DNA of 64,000 bases from Hyphomicrobiales bacterium (GTDB lineage: Bacteria; Pseudomonadota; Alphaproteobacteria; Rhizobiales; Rhizobiaceae). Every line of letters begins with the position of its first letter. Positions within the stretch are counted from its first letter, which is position 1. Location: NCBI GenBank assembly GCA_900470965.1, contig UCCS01000017.1, forward strand, positions 107,718-171,717, in the 5' to 3' direction. The position numbers and the translations under genes were made by a program. Of the stretch, positions 16,470 to 25,477 are shown in pieces. The notes beneath the pieces are model-generated. The model did no database searches. It was not told the origin of the DNA and saw nothing but the letters and a program-made list of their open reading frames with translations.

Positions 16470-17564
16470 ATGAACCAGCTTCAATCCCACAAATCCTCGC
16501 TCGGCTACTTCCGCTGGGCCTTCATCGTCACCGCACTCGGCCTGGCACTCGGCGCATTTCTCGGCTGGCAGTCGACCGGCACGCTGGGTGGCATGGCCAC
16601 TGTTTTCTTCATCTGCACGGTACTGGCTGTGCTGGAGATCTCGCTCTCCTTCGACAACGCCATCGTCAATGCCAATAAGCTGAAAGAAATGACCCCTGTC
16701 TGGCAGCATCGCTTCCTGACCTGGGGTATCGTTATTGCCGTCTTCGGCATGCGTATCGTCTTTCCGCTGGCAATCGTCGCCATCGCAGCAAAGATCGGCC
16801 CATGGGAAGCGCTCGTGCTTGCGGCGCGTGAACCTGCCGAATATGCCCGCATCATGAATGATGCGCATCTGCCGATCGCAGCCTTCGGCGGCACCTTCCT
16901 GATGATGGTTGGCCTCAGCTACTTCTTCAACCATGAGAAGGAAGTCCACTGGATCGGCTCGCTGGAGCGGCTGATGGCGCGTTCGGCCACCATCAAGGGT
17001 ATCGAGATCGCGTTCGTGCTCCTGCTGATCCTGCTGTTTTCCTATCTCCTGGAAGGCGAAGACTCGACCACTTTCGTCTACTGCGCCATCTACGGTCTCG
17101 TGACCTTCCTGGTGGTGGAAGTCATTGGTGGTCTTCTCGATGCATCGCAGCGCGCGATGAGCGAGGCGGCAAAGGGTGGCCTCGGCGCCTTCATCTATCT
17201 GGAAGTGCTGGATGCCAGCTTCTCCTTCGACGGCGTCATCGGCGCCTTCGCACTGACGCAGAACCTCTTCGTTATCGCCATCGGCCTCGGCATCGGCGCC
17301 ATGTATGTGCGCTCCATGACGATCATGCTGGTGGAAAAGGGAACGCTGGCCGAATACCGCTATCTGGAACACGGCGCCTTCTACGCCATTCTGATCCTCT
17401 CGGTGATCATGTATGTGCAGACCTTGACGCACATTCCCGAGGTCATCACCGGCCTTGGCGGCGCAGCCCTGATCGGCATCTCGCTCTGGTCCTCGATCCG
17501 CTACAACAGGCAAGAGCTGCAGAAAGAAGCTGATGTCCCCGAGCGGGAGCGCCTGCACGCCTGA
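16470..17564 (+). CDS. TerC/DUF475-family integral membrane protein
   Basis: 364 residues from ATG 16470, chosen for the GAGGTG site just upstream; an in-frame start at 16404 adds 22 unlikely residues. Nine or so membrane segments are visible. The two TerC half-site signatures, LSFDNAIVNA (about residue 62) and ASFSFDGVIGAFA (about 250), place acidic residues in the membrane core, as in Alx/YkoY manganese exporters. The family is linked to manganese efflux, metal loading of exported proteins and tellurite resistance; a manganese role is likely but unproven here. Preceded by a structured leader RNA and monocistronic. Confidence 0.88.
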   Translation: MNQLQSHKSSLGYFRWAFIVTALGLALGAFLGWQSTGTLGGMATVFFICTVLAVLEISLSFDNAIVNANKLKEMTPVWQHRFLTWGIVIAVFGMRIVFPLAIVAIAAKIGPWEALVLAAREPAEYARIMNDAHLPIAAFGGTFLMMVGLSYFFNHEKEVHWIGSLERLMARSATIKGIEIAFVLLLILLFSYLLEGEDSTTFVYCAIYGLVTFLVVEVIGGLLDASQRAMSEAAKGGLGAFIYLEVLDASFSFDGVIGAFALTQNLFVIAIGLGIGAMYVRSMTIMLVEKGTLAEYRYLEHGAFYAILILSVIMYVQTLTHIPEVITGLGGAALIGISLWSSIRYNRQELQKEADVPERERLHA

Positions 17565-17609
17565 CAGTCAAAAAGCCGCCACGGTCTGGCGCTGCGGCTC
17601 GCATAGTCC

Positions 17610-17643
17610 AAAAAACAAAGCCCGCGACCAACGGTTGCGGGCT
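17610..17643 (-). terminator. Terminator of the 56-residue gene
   Basis: AGCCCGCGACC/GGTTGCGGGCT (17619-17643) forms an 11-bp stem; on the minus strand it is followed by TTTGTTTTTT. It therefore ends the minus-strand gene at 17693, and may also stop the convergent TerC transcript. Confidence 0.8.
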
Positions 17644-17692
17644 CATTCATTCAATAGATGATCTGACACTCAATCTATGCATTCGGCACGTC

Positions 17693-17863
17693 TTACCGGA
17701 TGACACGGCCAAAGCTTACCGGATCGATACCGAGTTCCTGCAGGTCACGTGCGCGTGGCTTGCGGCCACCTTCGACAGCGGCGCTGACTGCGTTTGCGGC
17801 ACCGAGCGCTGCAATGGCGCGGGCCAGGAAACCATTATGGATCGACTTTCTGAAAGCGGACAT
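17693..17863 (-). CDS. Small protein, DUF1127-like
   Basis: 56 residues, MSAFRKSIHNGFLARAIAAL at the N-terminus and RKPRARDLQELGIDPVSF near the C-terminus. The Arg-rich stretch followed by DL-x-x-LGIDP resembles the C-terminal part of rhizobial DUF1127 proteins, small Arg-rich proteins that in Agrobacterium and Rhodobacter affect RNA turnover and phosphate or carbon physiology. The N-terminal helix is alanine-rich. A purine-rich GAGAGGAAAAG site precedes the ATG, and a minus-strand terminator follows. The family call is by eye and tentative. Confidence 0.65.
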   Translation of the reverse strand: MSAFRKSIHNGFLARAIAALGAANAVSAAVEGGRKPRARDLQELGIDPVSFGRVIR

Positions 17864-17982
17864 CTTCTTTTCCTCTCGCTCTTTCGTTGACCCTTCCTAG
17901 GTGGGGAAATCCGGATGCACCTACAACGCGCAAGAAATCACCGCTGCTATGCAAGAAGCGCATATTTCTTTCGCCGGCAAAC

Positions 17983-18010
17983 AAAAAACGGCCCGGGTCG
18001 CCCCGAGCCG
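17983..18010 (-). terminator. Terminator of the chemotaxis receptor gene
   Basis: On the minus strand CGGCTCGGG-GCGA-CCCGGGCCG runs into TTTTTT. It lies 30 bp past the stop of the receptor gene. Confidence 0.85.
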
Positions 18011-18039
18011 CTTCGGAATTCGACTAACAATTCAGCCAG

Positions 18040-19947
18040 TTAGAACTCCGACCATTCCTGCTTCAAGGCAACATTTCCGACACTCGCGTATCCAGCCGTG
18101 CGCGTGGCCGCCGGCTTGGCCGATGCAGAAGGCGGAGTAGCGGTCCGGTGCGTCGAAGCATTGCCCTGACCGAGATCGAAGCGAGCAATCAGCTCGCGCA
18201 GTCTGCGGCTTTCGGTTGCCAGCGTGGCACTCGCCGCGTTGCTCTCCTCGACCATCGCAGCATTCTGTTGTGTCACCTGATCCATCTGGTTGACAGCAGA
18301 ATTGACCTCCGTCAGTCCCGTGGACTGCTCCCGTGCCGAAGTGGCAATTGCTTCCATGTGCTTGTTGATCGTCACGACATAGTCGCCGATCGTGCTCAGA
18401 GCCCCACCCGTTTCACGCACCAGCTTCACACCGACGGCAACCTCACCTGTCGAGGCACTGATGAGATCCTTGATCTCGCGCGCCGCCTGAGCAGAGCGTT
18501 GAGCGAGTTCGCGCACTTCCTGGGCGACAACAGCAAAACCCTTACCCGCTTCGCCGGCACGCGCGGCCTCGACACCGGCATTGAGCGCCAGCAGGTTCGT
18601 CTGGAAGGCGATGTCATCGATGACGCCGATAATATTGGAAATCTGGCTCGAAGACTGTTCGATCCGCTCCATTGCGTGGACGGCATCAGCGACGACGGCA
18701 CCGGATTTTGCTGCGCTGCCGTTTGCCTGGATTGCCACCGACTTGGCTTCATCGACGCGTTTGGAGGAATTCGCGACATTGACGGTGATTTCGTCAAGCG
18801 CTGCCGCCGTCTCCTCCAGAGAGGAGGCTTGCCGCTCGGTACGGCGGGAAAGATCGTCTGCACTCTGGCTGATCTCTCGGGTTCCGCTGTCGATGGATGA
18901 GGCGCTGGCGGCGACGGCCCGCATGACGTCGGCGAGCTGTGTAACCGACGAATTGAAATCGGCACGCAACGATTCGAAATCAGCGGCAAACGGTTCCCTC
19001 AATTGGAACGTGAGGTCACCGGCGGAAAGGTGCTTCAGACCGTTGCCGAGGCCAGCCGTGGCCCGTCGCATCTCCTCAGCCTTGATATGCTCGTGTTCGG
19101 CGCTGCGACGACGCTCTTCCTCTGTGAGATTGCGCTGTGCCTCACCCTCCTGCTCCAGACGGCGATTGGCGACCGAATTGGCGCGGAAAATGTCGACAGC
19201 CCCTGCCATATCGCCGATCTCGTCGGAACGGCCCGGGAAGGGAATGGCGCTATCCGTATCGCCGGCTGCCAGCTTCTTCATCGAAGCCGTGATCATCTCG
19301 ATGGGGCGGGCAACGCCGATGATGGCAAACGCCACTGCAGCCAGCAGGATCGCAGCACAGACTGCAATCAGGATAGCGGATGCCAGAACCGTCGTCTGGA
19401 AGACCGAGATGCCATCGCGGTAGATCTTGTCGGAGCTTGACGTATTGAAGTCGAGCAGGTCCCTGAGATAACCGGACGCCTTGTCGAGCTTGGTGCGCAT
19501 GTCGCCGGAAAGCAGCGCCTTCGCTTCCGCTTTCTTGCCGGTACTCGATAGAGAGATCATCTGCACCGCAACCTGCTTATAGTCGGCGACGCCGCCTTCG
19601 ATAGCCTTTAGAAGTTCACCACCGCGCTGGGTGGTAACGAGTGGTCGGTACTTTTCAATCTGCTGCGAAAGCGTGTCGGTGCGTTGCGCGATCTCGGTCT
19701 CCGCAGTCTTCGTTGCTTCGGGCGTATCGGCCAGGATATGCTCGAAATAGGCCGAGTTCAGCCGATAGAAAGCACTCTCAATGCTTTTGCCGGTAGCGAT
19801 TTTCGGTATCCAGTTGGTCGCGATGACTTCCGTCTGGCCGTTCAAGAGCCGCATGCTGCTGATCGACATCCACGCAAGCAGGCCGAACATGATGGCAATG
19901 ACGGCAAAGACAACGGAGAGTAATAATTTTACGCGTGGGCGTCTCAT
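18040..19947 (-). CDS. Methyl-accepting chemotaxis protein
   Basis: 635 residues from ATG 19947 ([12 protein letters not shown], with AGGAA upstream); the in-frame extension to 20025 looks spurious. Layout: TM1 about 7-30; periplasmic four-helix-bundle ligand domain about 35-185; TM2 about 187-215; HAMP about 215-268, with a second HAMP-like stretch about 300-350. The signalling domain follows (about 375-600), with the conserved hairpin tip around [20 protein letters not shown] and [15 protein letters not shown]. The C-terminus KQEWSEF is a CheR/CheB docking pentapeptide. It senses an unknown periplasmic signal and drives CheA. Not in a che operon; monocistronic. Confidence 0.95.
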   Translation of the reverse strand: MRRPRVKLLLSVVFAVIAIMFGLLAWMSISSMRLLNGQTEVIATNWIPKIATGKSIESAFYRLNSAYFEHILADTPEATKTAETEIAQRTDTLSQQIEKYRPLVTTQRGGELLKAIEGGVADYKQVAVQMISLSSTGKKAEAKALLSGDMRTKLDKASGYLRDLLDFNTSSSDKIYRDGISVFQTTVLASAILIAVCAAILLAAVAFAIIGVARPIEMITASMKKLAAGDTDSAIPFPGRSDEIGDMAGAVDIFRANSVANRRLEQEGEAQRNLTEEERRRSAEHEHIKAEEMRRATAGLGNGLKHLSAGDLTFQLREPFAADFESLRADFNSSVTQLADVMRAVAASASSIDSGTREISQSADDLSRRTERQASSLEETAAALDEITVNVANSSKRVDEAKSVAIQANGSAAKSGAVVADAVHAMERIEQSSSQISNIIGVIDDIAFQTNLLALNAGVEAARAGEAGKGFAVVAQEVRELAQRSAQAAREIKDLISASTGEVAVGVKLVRETGGALSTIGDYVVTINKHMEAIATSAREQSTGLTEVNSAVNQMDQVTQQNAAMVEESNAASATLATESRRLRELIARFDLGQGNASTHRTATPPSASAKPAATRTAGYASVGNVALKQEWSEF

Positions 19948-20160
19948 ACAATGTTCCTGATAGAAGAGGGGAAGCGGCAGGCTGATGAGGGCTTCATGCC
20001 TGCATCCAGGGCAGTGGTGATGCAAAATATTGGGAGATTCGCTTAAATTTAAATTAAACGTCGGCTGGATCTGTCACTGCGAAATTGCCGCGCCACAGAA
20101 CAAGAGCCATACTTATTAGCTTTTCTTCAGGACGAAATTGCACAGGCTGTGAAAGGCAAA

Positions 20161-20191
20161 GAAAAGGCCGGCCATGTTGCCACGGCCGGCC
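20161..20191 (-). terminator. Terminator of the tctCBA operon
   Basis: GGCCGGC (20166-20172) pairs with GCCGGCC (20185-20191); on the minus strand it runs into TTTTC. It lies about 30 bp past the tctA stop. Confidence 0.78.
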
Positions 20192-20221
20192 TGAATTAGG
20201 GGTCGGGGTCGTCTTTTTGTT

Positions 20222-21739
20222 TTAGTCTTCATTTGCCGCGAGCTGAGAAAGAACCTGGCCGCGGCCACGCAATCTCAGGATCAGCGGAATGAGGAAGGCC
20301 GCAGCGGCGACGATCAGCAGGCCGCAGGCGATCGGCGACATGACGAGCGTGGTCACGTCGCCCTGGCTGATCGAGAGCGCTCGGCGAAGCTGCTGCTCGG
20401 CCAGCGGCCCGAGGATGAGACCGACGACGGTGGGCGCGATCGGATAGCCGAAGATCCGCATGATATAACCGAGCACGCCGAAACCAAGCAGCATGCCGAG
20501 CTCGAAGACCGAAGGATTGGCCCCGATAGTGCCGAGCGTGGCAAACAGCAGGATGCCGGCATAGAGCCACGGCTTTGGAACCGTCAGCAGGCGAACCCAG
20601 AGACCGATCATCGGCAGGTTCAGGACCAGGAGCATCGCATTGGCGATGAGCAGGCTGGCGATGAGACCCCAGACGAGCTGCGGGTTGGTCGCAAACAGCA
20701 GCGGACCCGGCTGCAGGCCGTATTGCTGGAAGCCGGCCAGCATGATCGCCGCTGTCGCTGACGTCGGCAGGCCAAGCGTCAGCAGCGGCACCAGCGTGCC
20801 GGCGGCCGATGCATTGTTGGCAGCCTCGGGACCGGCAACGCCTTCGATGGCGCCATGGCCGAATTCCTCGGGGTTCTTCGACAGGCGCTTTTCCGTGGCG
20901 TAGGAGAGGAACGTGCCGATTTCGGCGCCGCCCGCCGGCATCGCGCCAATGGGGAAGCCGATGATCGTGCCACGCAGCCACGGCTTCCAGGAGCGTGCCC
21001 AGTCCTGCTTGTTCATCCAGAGCGAGCCACGAACCGCTTCCACCTTGTCCTCGCCGCGGTTTCCTTGAGCGGCGATGTAGAGCGTCTCGCCAATGGCGAA
21101 CATGGCAACAGCCAGCGTCGTCACTTCGATACCGTCGAGCAGGTCGGGTATGCCGAAGGAAAGGCGCGCCTGGCCCGTCTGCTGGTCGATCCCGACCATG
21201 GCGAGCGCAAAGCCGATGAAGAGCGAGGTGAGGCCACGCAACGCCGAATCCCCGAAGGCCGAAGAGACGGTCACGAATGCCAGCACCATAAGCGCGAAAT
21301 ATTCGCGGGGACCGAAGATCAACGCCAGTTTCACGATATAGGGGGCGACGAAAGCAAGTCCGAGCGTGGCGATGAGACCGGCGACGAACGAGCCGATGGC
21401 CGCTGTCGCCAATGCCGGTCCGCCGCGACCTGCACGCGCCATCTTGTTGCCCTCGAGCGCGGTGACGATCGAAGCGCTTTCACCCGGCGTATTCAAAAGG
21501 ATCGACGTGGTCGAGCCGCCATACATGCCGCCGTAGTAGATGCCGGCAAACATGATGAGCGAGCCGCCCGGATCGAGCTTGTAGGTGGCGGGCAAGAGCA
21601 GCGCGACCGTCAGTGCCGGGCCGATGCCCGGCAGTACGCCAACCGCGGTGCCAAGGGTCACGCCGATGAAGGCGTAGAGCAGGTTGATCGGCTGCGCAGC
21701 AACCAGAATGCCCTGCCATAGGAATTCGAATGTGCTCAT
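20222..21739 (-). CDS. tctA: Tripartite tricarboxylate transporter, large membrane subunit TctA
   Basis: 505 residues from ATG 21739 ([12 protein letters not shown]), the usual TctA size. About twelve membrane segments. Typical TctA signatures are [17 protein letters not shown] near residue 40, [18 protein letters not shown] near 75 and [19 protein letters not shown] near 260. Together with TctB it forms the channel, fed by the periplasmic receptor TctC and driven by an ion gradient. Last gene of tctC-tctB-tctA. The family carries citrate and other di/tricarboxylates; the actual substrate is not readable. Confidence 0.93.
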   Translation of the reverse strand: MSTFEFLWQGILVAAQPINLLYAFIGVTLGTAVGVLPGIGPALTVALLLPATYKLDPGGSLIMFAGIYYGGMYGGSTTSILLNTPGESASIVTALEGNKMARAGRGGPALATAAIGSFVAGLIATLGLAFVAPYIVKLALIFGPREYFALMVLAFVTVSSAFGDSALRGLTSLFIGFALAMVGIDQQTGQARLSFGIPDLLDGIEVTTLAVAMFAIGETLYIAAQGNRGEDKVEAVRGSLWMNKQDWARSWKPWLRGTIIGFPIGAMPAGGAEIGTFLSYATEKRLSKNPEEFGHGAIEGVAGPEAANNASAAGTLVPLLTLGLPTSATAAIMLAGFQQYGLQPGPLLFATNPQLVWGLIASLLIANAMLLVLNLPMIGLWVRLLTVPKPWLYAGILLFATLGTIGANPSVFELGMLLGFGVLGYIMRIFGYPIAPTVVGLILGPLAEQQLRRALSISQGDVTTLVMSPIACGLLIVAAAAFLIPLILRLRGRGQVLSQLAANED

Positions 21740-21831
21740 GGTTTTATCCCAAGCGGCGGCTCCTGAGGGGGCACAGGACCGTCCGCGCAAAAACTAGAGA
21801 ACTGAAAGCGCCCGGCGCGAGGCGAGCGCTA

Positions 21832-22323
21832 TCAGAAGAACAGATGTTCGAGCGGCCCGGCTGGCAACGTGAGCTGCAGGAGCTGCGAGAAGATCGCCCA
21901 GACGATGAAGCTCATGATGATGCCGATCGGCAGCGAGAACCAGATCTGGCGCTTGCCGAAACCGCGCGCGGTCAGCGCAAAGAGCACGCCGGTCGCAATT
22001 GAGAAACCGGCGATGCGCAGGAGCAGCATCTGCCCGGCAAGGCCTGCGACGATCCAGATGACGGGTGTCACTTCCTGATGCTCGCGTTCCGGAAAATCGC
22101 CGCGCCAGGCTTCGATCGCCGTCCAGATGCCGAGACAGAACAGGCCGAGAGCGACGACTTTCGGCACCGTCGACGGGCCGATGCGGTCATATTGCGCAAT
22201 CGTCTTCAGATGCGAGGCATCCCAGAACACCACGACAGCGACGGCAATGAGGAAGACGGCAATGACCAGCGCCGCCCAATCACGGCGGCGCTTCGTTGCC
22301 GATGAGATATCGGCTTCGCTCAT
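21832..22323 (-). CDS. tctB: Tripartite tricarboxylate transporter, small membrane subunit TctB
   Basis: 163 residues with four membrane segments (about 15-35, 55-72, 85-105, 125-150), as in TctB (DUF1468). It stabilises or partners TctA. The ATG overlaps the tctC stop codon (ATGA), so translation is coupled. A 92-bp gap separates it from tctA. Confidence 0.9.
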   Translation of the reverse strand: MSEADISSATKRRRDWAALVIAVFLIAVAVVVFWDASHLKTIAQYDRIGPSTVPKVVALGLFCLGIWTAIEAWRGDFPEREHQEVTPVIWIVAGLAGQMLLLRIAGFSIATGVLFALTARGFGKRQIWFSLPIGIIMSFIVWAIFSQLLQLTLPAGPLEHLFF

Positions 22324-23264
22324 TGAACGAGACCGATGTCTTTGAGAATGCCTTCGGTGGCCGAGACATCCTTTTCGAGCTGTGCCTTGAACTCGTCACC
22401 TGCGAGATAGGTGTCGGCCCAGCCCTTGGTCTTCAGGGTTTCCTGCCAGGCAGCAGACTTGTGGAGCTTGTCGAAGTCTGCTGCAATCGAGGCGACTTCT
22501 TCATCGGTCAGGCCCGGGGCGGCAGCGACCATGCGCCAGTTCTGGATGGAAACGTCGGTACCGGCTTCCTTGAAGGTCGGCGCATCGACGCCGGCGATGC
22601 GGGCATCGCTGGAAACGCCGAGCAGACGCAGCGTGCCGGCCTTGACCTGCGATTCGAACTCGCTGTAGCTCGAAATGCCGGCCGTGACCTGGCCACCGAG
22701 GATAGCGGCGAGTGCTTCGCCGCCGCCAGAGAAGGCGACATAGTTGATCTTTGTCGGATCGACACCGGAAGCCTTGGCGATCAGGCCGACGGCGATGTGG
22801 TCCGTGCCGCCGGCAGAACCGCCGCCCCAGGAAACGGCGCCGGGATCAGCCTTCAGCTTGGTGACGAGATCGGCGAGCGTCTTAATGTCGGATGCGGCCG
22901 GAACGACGATGGCTTCGTACTCGCCGGTCAGGCGGGCAATCGGGGTGACGTCCTTCAGCGTGACGACGGACTTGTTGGTCAGCAGTGCGCCGACCATGAC
23001 GTAGCCGCCGACGATGAGAGCGTTCGGATTGCCGGCACTCTGGCTGCTGAACTGGGCAAGACCGATAGAGCCGCCGGCGCCCGGTACGTTCTGAACCTGG
23101 ACGCTTTTGGAGATACCTTCCTGCTGCAGCACCGTCTGCAGCGAGCGGGCCGTCTGGTCCCAGCCGCCGCCGGGCGCTGCCGGAGCGATGATGGTGTAAT
23201 CAGCCGCATAGGCCGGCAGCGCAATGGCCGCTGCTAAAAGGGTTGCGATGAAAGTGTGCTTCAC
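22320..23264 (-). CDS. tctC: Tripartite tricarboxylate transporter, periplasmic receptor TctC
   Basis: 314 residues. A signal peptide (about 1-20, cleaved after AYA) is followed by the Bug/TctC fold starting DYTIIAPAAPGGGWDQTARS, in which the APGGGWD loop contacts the carboxylate ligand. The region WGGGSAGGTDH is the second conserved loop. As first gene of the operon it delivers the substrate to TctBA. The Bug family binds many carboxylates, so citrate is only one option. The upstream region carries repeats that could be regulator sites. Confidence 0.93.
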   Translation of the reverse strand: MKHTFIATLLAAAIALPAYAADYTIIAPAAPGGGWDQTARSLQTVLQQEGISKSVQVQNVPGAGGSIGLAQFSSQSAGNPNALIVGGYVMVGALLTNKSVVTLKDVTPIARLTGEYEAIVVPAASDIKTLADLVTKLKADPGAVSWGGGSAGGTDHIAVGLIAKASGVDPTKINYVAFSGGGEALAAILGGQVTAGISSYSEFESQVKAGTLRLLGVSSDARIAGVDAPTFKEAGTDVSIQNWRMVAAAPGLTDEEVASIAADFDKLHKSAAWQETLKTKGWADTYLAGDEFKAQLEKDVSATEGILKDIGLVQ

Positions 23265-23591
23265 GATGTGTCCTCCGTGCTGCGGCTGAGCGGACCGCCT
23301 GTGCTATTTTTGAAAATGAGGAGAGATCACCGATCGGTGGACGCAATTGTCCTGATAGCGAGCGGAAGTCCTCCCGGAAAATCTTCAACTCTCCGCCTCC
23401 ACGGAGAGGAAGTAGCCCAAGCCATCATATGAAGCTGTCATTTAGCTGACATCGGCGGGATATCCAGTGCGGCAAGACACTTTTTTGCCGTAATTCGACT
23501 ACCTTCCCGCGAAATGCGACTGGACTAGTACATTGTCAGTACTGGACGCTCTCAGGAACTTGGCCGATACTCGGCCGCGGAGGGCGATCCG
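23265..23591. promoter_or_regulatory. Divergent promoter region of tctC and the HxlR gene, with repeats
   Basis: 327 bp without a gene. It holds CACCGATCGGTG (23328-23339), a perfect 12-bp palindrome in the tctC leader. Further upstream is a direct repeat AGCTGTCA (23433-23440)/AGCTGACA (23444-23451), which also contains the dyad TGTCA-TTTAGC-TGACA. These are candidate sites for a TctD-like or HxlR regulator. No -35/-10 pair was assigned with confidence. Confidence 0.45.
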
Positions 23592-24272
23592 ATGGCAAAT
23601 GGCGGTTACAACCAGTTTTGTCCGGTTTCCAAGGCGTGCGAGCTGCTCGAGCCGCGATGGACCTTGCTCCTGCTCTGCGAAATGTGGTCCGGCTCCACAC
23701 GTTTCAACGAGATCCGACGCGGCGTACCGGGAATGTCACCGACCCTCATGGCAAAACGGCTGCGCGAGATGGAGGCAAACGGCCTCGTCACCCGCTCGGA
23801 AAACCGCATCACGGGTGAGATCGTCTATCGGACGACCGAGATCGCCAACGAGTTGGAGCCGATCGTGCATGCGCTCGGCACCTGGGCGCATCGCAATATC
23901 GACGCCAACGTAACCCTCGAAAAGCTCGATGCCCGCATTCTGATGTGGAACATGCGCCGCAAGGTCAATGCCGCCGCCCTGCCCTCGCGCAAGCGCAGCG
24001 TCATCCAGTTCACCTATCCCGAATTGCCGCGTGACGAACGGCATTACTGGCTCGTGGCGCGGCTAGGCACGCCTGTGGACCTCTGCCTCACAGATCCCGG
24101 TTACGATGTCGACCTCTTCGTCACCGCCGATTTGAAGGCGATGACCTCGGCCTGGATGGGCCATTCCAGCCTCGATACCGAGATCGCCAGGGAACGCATC
24201 TCCTTCATCGGCGACATGTCGCTCGCCACAAGCATCGGAAACTGGATGGTGCGCAGCTCCTACGCCGCCTGA
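23592..24272 (+). CDS. HxlR-family transcriptional regulator with C-terminal extension
   Basis: 226 residues. The HxlR winged helix (about 5-105) is clear: NQFCPVSKACELLEPRW at the start, with the conserved cysteine at residue 10, then FNEIRRGVPGMSPTLMAKRL and LVTRSENRITGEIVYR. The C-terminal 110 residues are an SCP2/ligand-like extension seen in a subset of the family. It is divergent from tctCBA and upstream of a methyltransferase gene on the same strand (192-bp gap). HxlR proteins often sense electrophiles or redox changes; its target is unknown. Confidence 0.88.
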   Translation: MANGGYNQFCPVSKACELLEPRWTLLLLCEMWSGSTRFNEIRRGVPGMSPTLMAKRLREMEANGLVTRSENRITGEIVYRTTEIANELEPIVHALGTWAHRNIDANVTLEKLDARILMWNMRRKVNAAALPSRKRSVIQFTYPELPRDERHYWLVARLGTPVDLCLTDPGYDVDLFVTADLKAMTSAWMGHSSLDTEIARERISFIGDMSLATSIGNWMVRSSYAA

Positions 24273-24464
24273 TCCATTTTCTGTATCGGTTCCAGTCCAT
24301 TTTCTACACTAGGCCGATTGCCCAACCCGAGGCACGATCTACCTGCGAGCGGACCTGGGGCACTCCAAGAGGCTGGTCGAACGCTGCGCTTATATCTGGA
24401 TATCAAAAACCGGCGGGCGCTCGCGGCTCTGGCCTTCGTTCGCCGAGACGAGAGGAGACATTCC

Positions 24465-25298
24465 ATGCAAACCACAGCGAATGCCGTGACACAGCCCACA
24501 CCCGATCTCGCCGCGTTGAAGTCGCGCCAGCAGGTCGCCTGGGCTTCTGGCGATTATTCCGTCATCGGCGCCCGGCTGCAGATCGTCGGCGAAAGCCTGT
24601 GCGAAGCCCTGGACCTGCGCTCCGGCGAAAAGGTTCTCGATATCGCCGCCGGCAACGGCAATGCGACGCTTGCCGCTGCGCGGCGTTGGGCCGAGGTGAC
24701 CTCGACCGACTACGTGCCGGAGCTTCTGGAGCGCGGCCGCGAACGGGCGATGGCAAACGGTCTGGCGGTGGAGTTCCAGCAGGCCGATGCCGAGGCCCTG
24801 CCCTTCAAGGATGCAAGCTTCGATGTCGTCGTCTCCACCTTCGGGGTCATGTTCACGCCGGATCAGGACAAGGCGGCAAAGGAAATGCTGCGCGTCTGCC
24901 GGCCAGGCGGGCGCATCGGCATGGCGAACTGGACGCCGGAGAGCTTCATCGGCCAGGTCTTCAAGACGATAGGCAAGCATATTCCACCGATGCCGGGCCT
25001 CAGGTCGCCGGCGCTGTGGGGCACGAAGGCAAGGCTGGAAGAAATGTTCGGCGGCCAGGCCAGCATCGAGGCGACGTCACGTATGTATAATTTCCGCTAC
25101 CGCTCACCCGCCCACTGGCTGGAAGTGTTCCGCACCTGGTACGGCCCTGTCCACAAGGCCTTCGAAGCTCTGCCACAGCCGGGCAAGGCGGCTCTCGAAG
25201 AGGATTTCCTTGCGCTCATCGCCCGCTTCAACCGCGCCAAGGACGGCACCATGGTCGTGCCGGCTGAATATCTGGAAGTGGTGATACGCAAAGGCTGA
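24465..25298 (+). CDS. Class I SAM-dependent methyltransferase (UbiE-like)
   Basis: 277 residues from ATG 24465, chosen for AGGAGA upstream; a longer frame from 24318 is unlikely. Motif I is VLDIAAGNGNATLAAARR (SAM binding). The acidic post-I residue follows in TSTDYVPELLERGRERA, then the QADAEALPFKDASFDVV motif and the MLRVCRPGGRIGM motif. It belongs to Methyltransf_11/25 types that act on small molecules or quinones; the acceptor is unknown. It ends at a strong terminator. Confidence 0.88.
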   Translation: MQTTANAVTQPTPDLAALKSRQQVAWASGDYSVIGARLQIVGESLCEALDLRSGEKVLDIAAGNGNATLAAARRWAEVTSTDYVPELLERGRERAMANGLAVEFQQADAEALPFKDASFDVVVSTFGVMFTPDQDKAAKEMLRVCRPGGRIGMANWTPESFIGQVFKTIGKHIPPMPGLRSPALWGTKARLEEMFGGQASIEATSRMYNFRYRSPAHWLEVFRTWYGPVHKAFEALPQPGKAALEEDFLALIARFNRAKDGTMVVPAEYLEVVIRKG

Positions 25299-25326
25299 CC
25301 GTCGCTGCCGTCACGGCATAAATGCG

Positions 25327-25368
25327 AAAGGGCGAGGTTCGCTAGCAGCAACCTCGCCCTTTATATTC
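25327..25368 (+). terminator. Terminator of the methyltransferase gene
   Basis: AAAGGGCGAGGTT (25327-25339) pairs perfectly with AACCTCGCCCTTT (25350-25362), followed by an AT-rich tail. Confidence 0.85.
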
Positions 25369-25373
25369 TTGAG

Positions 25374-25403
25374 TCAGAGCTCGGACCATTCCTGCCGAAT
25401 GGA
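25374..25403 (-). pseudogene. Possible remnant of a chemotaxis-receptor 3' end
   Basis: On the minus strand nine codons read SIRQEWSEL then TGA. This resembles the last codons of the receptor gene at 18040 (KQEWSEF, stop), with DNA similarity through CAGGAATGGTC. The frame is closed by a TGA just upstream, so nothing longer survives. It is very short and could be chance. Confidence 0.25.
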
Positions 25404-25477
25404 TCAGCGCTTAGTCATTGAGAACATGTGATTTATTTTGGTCAGCCCACAGGTTTCCTACTGGCCGAGCGAGGTTT

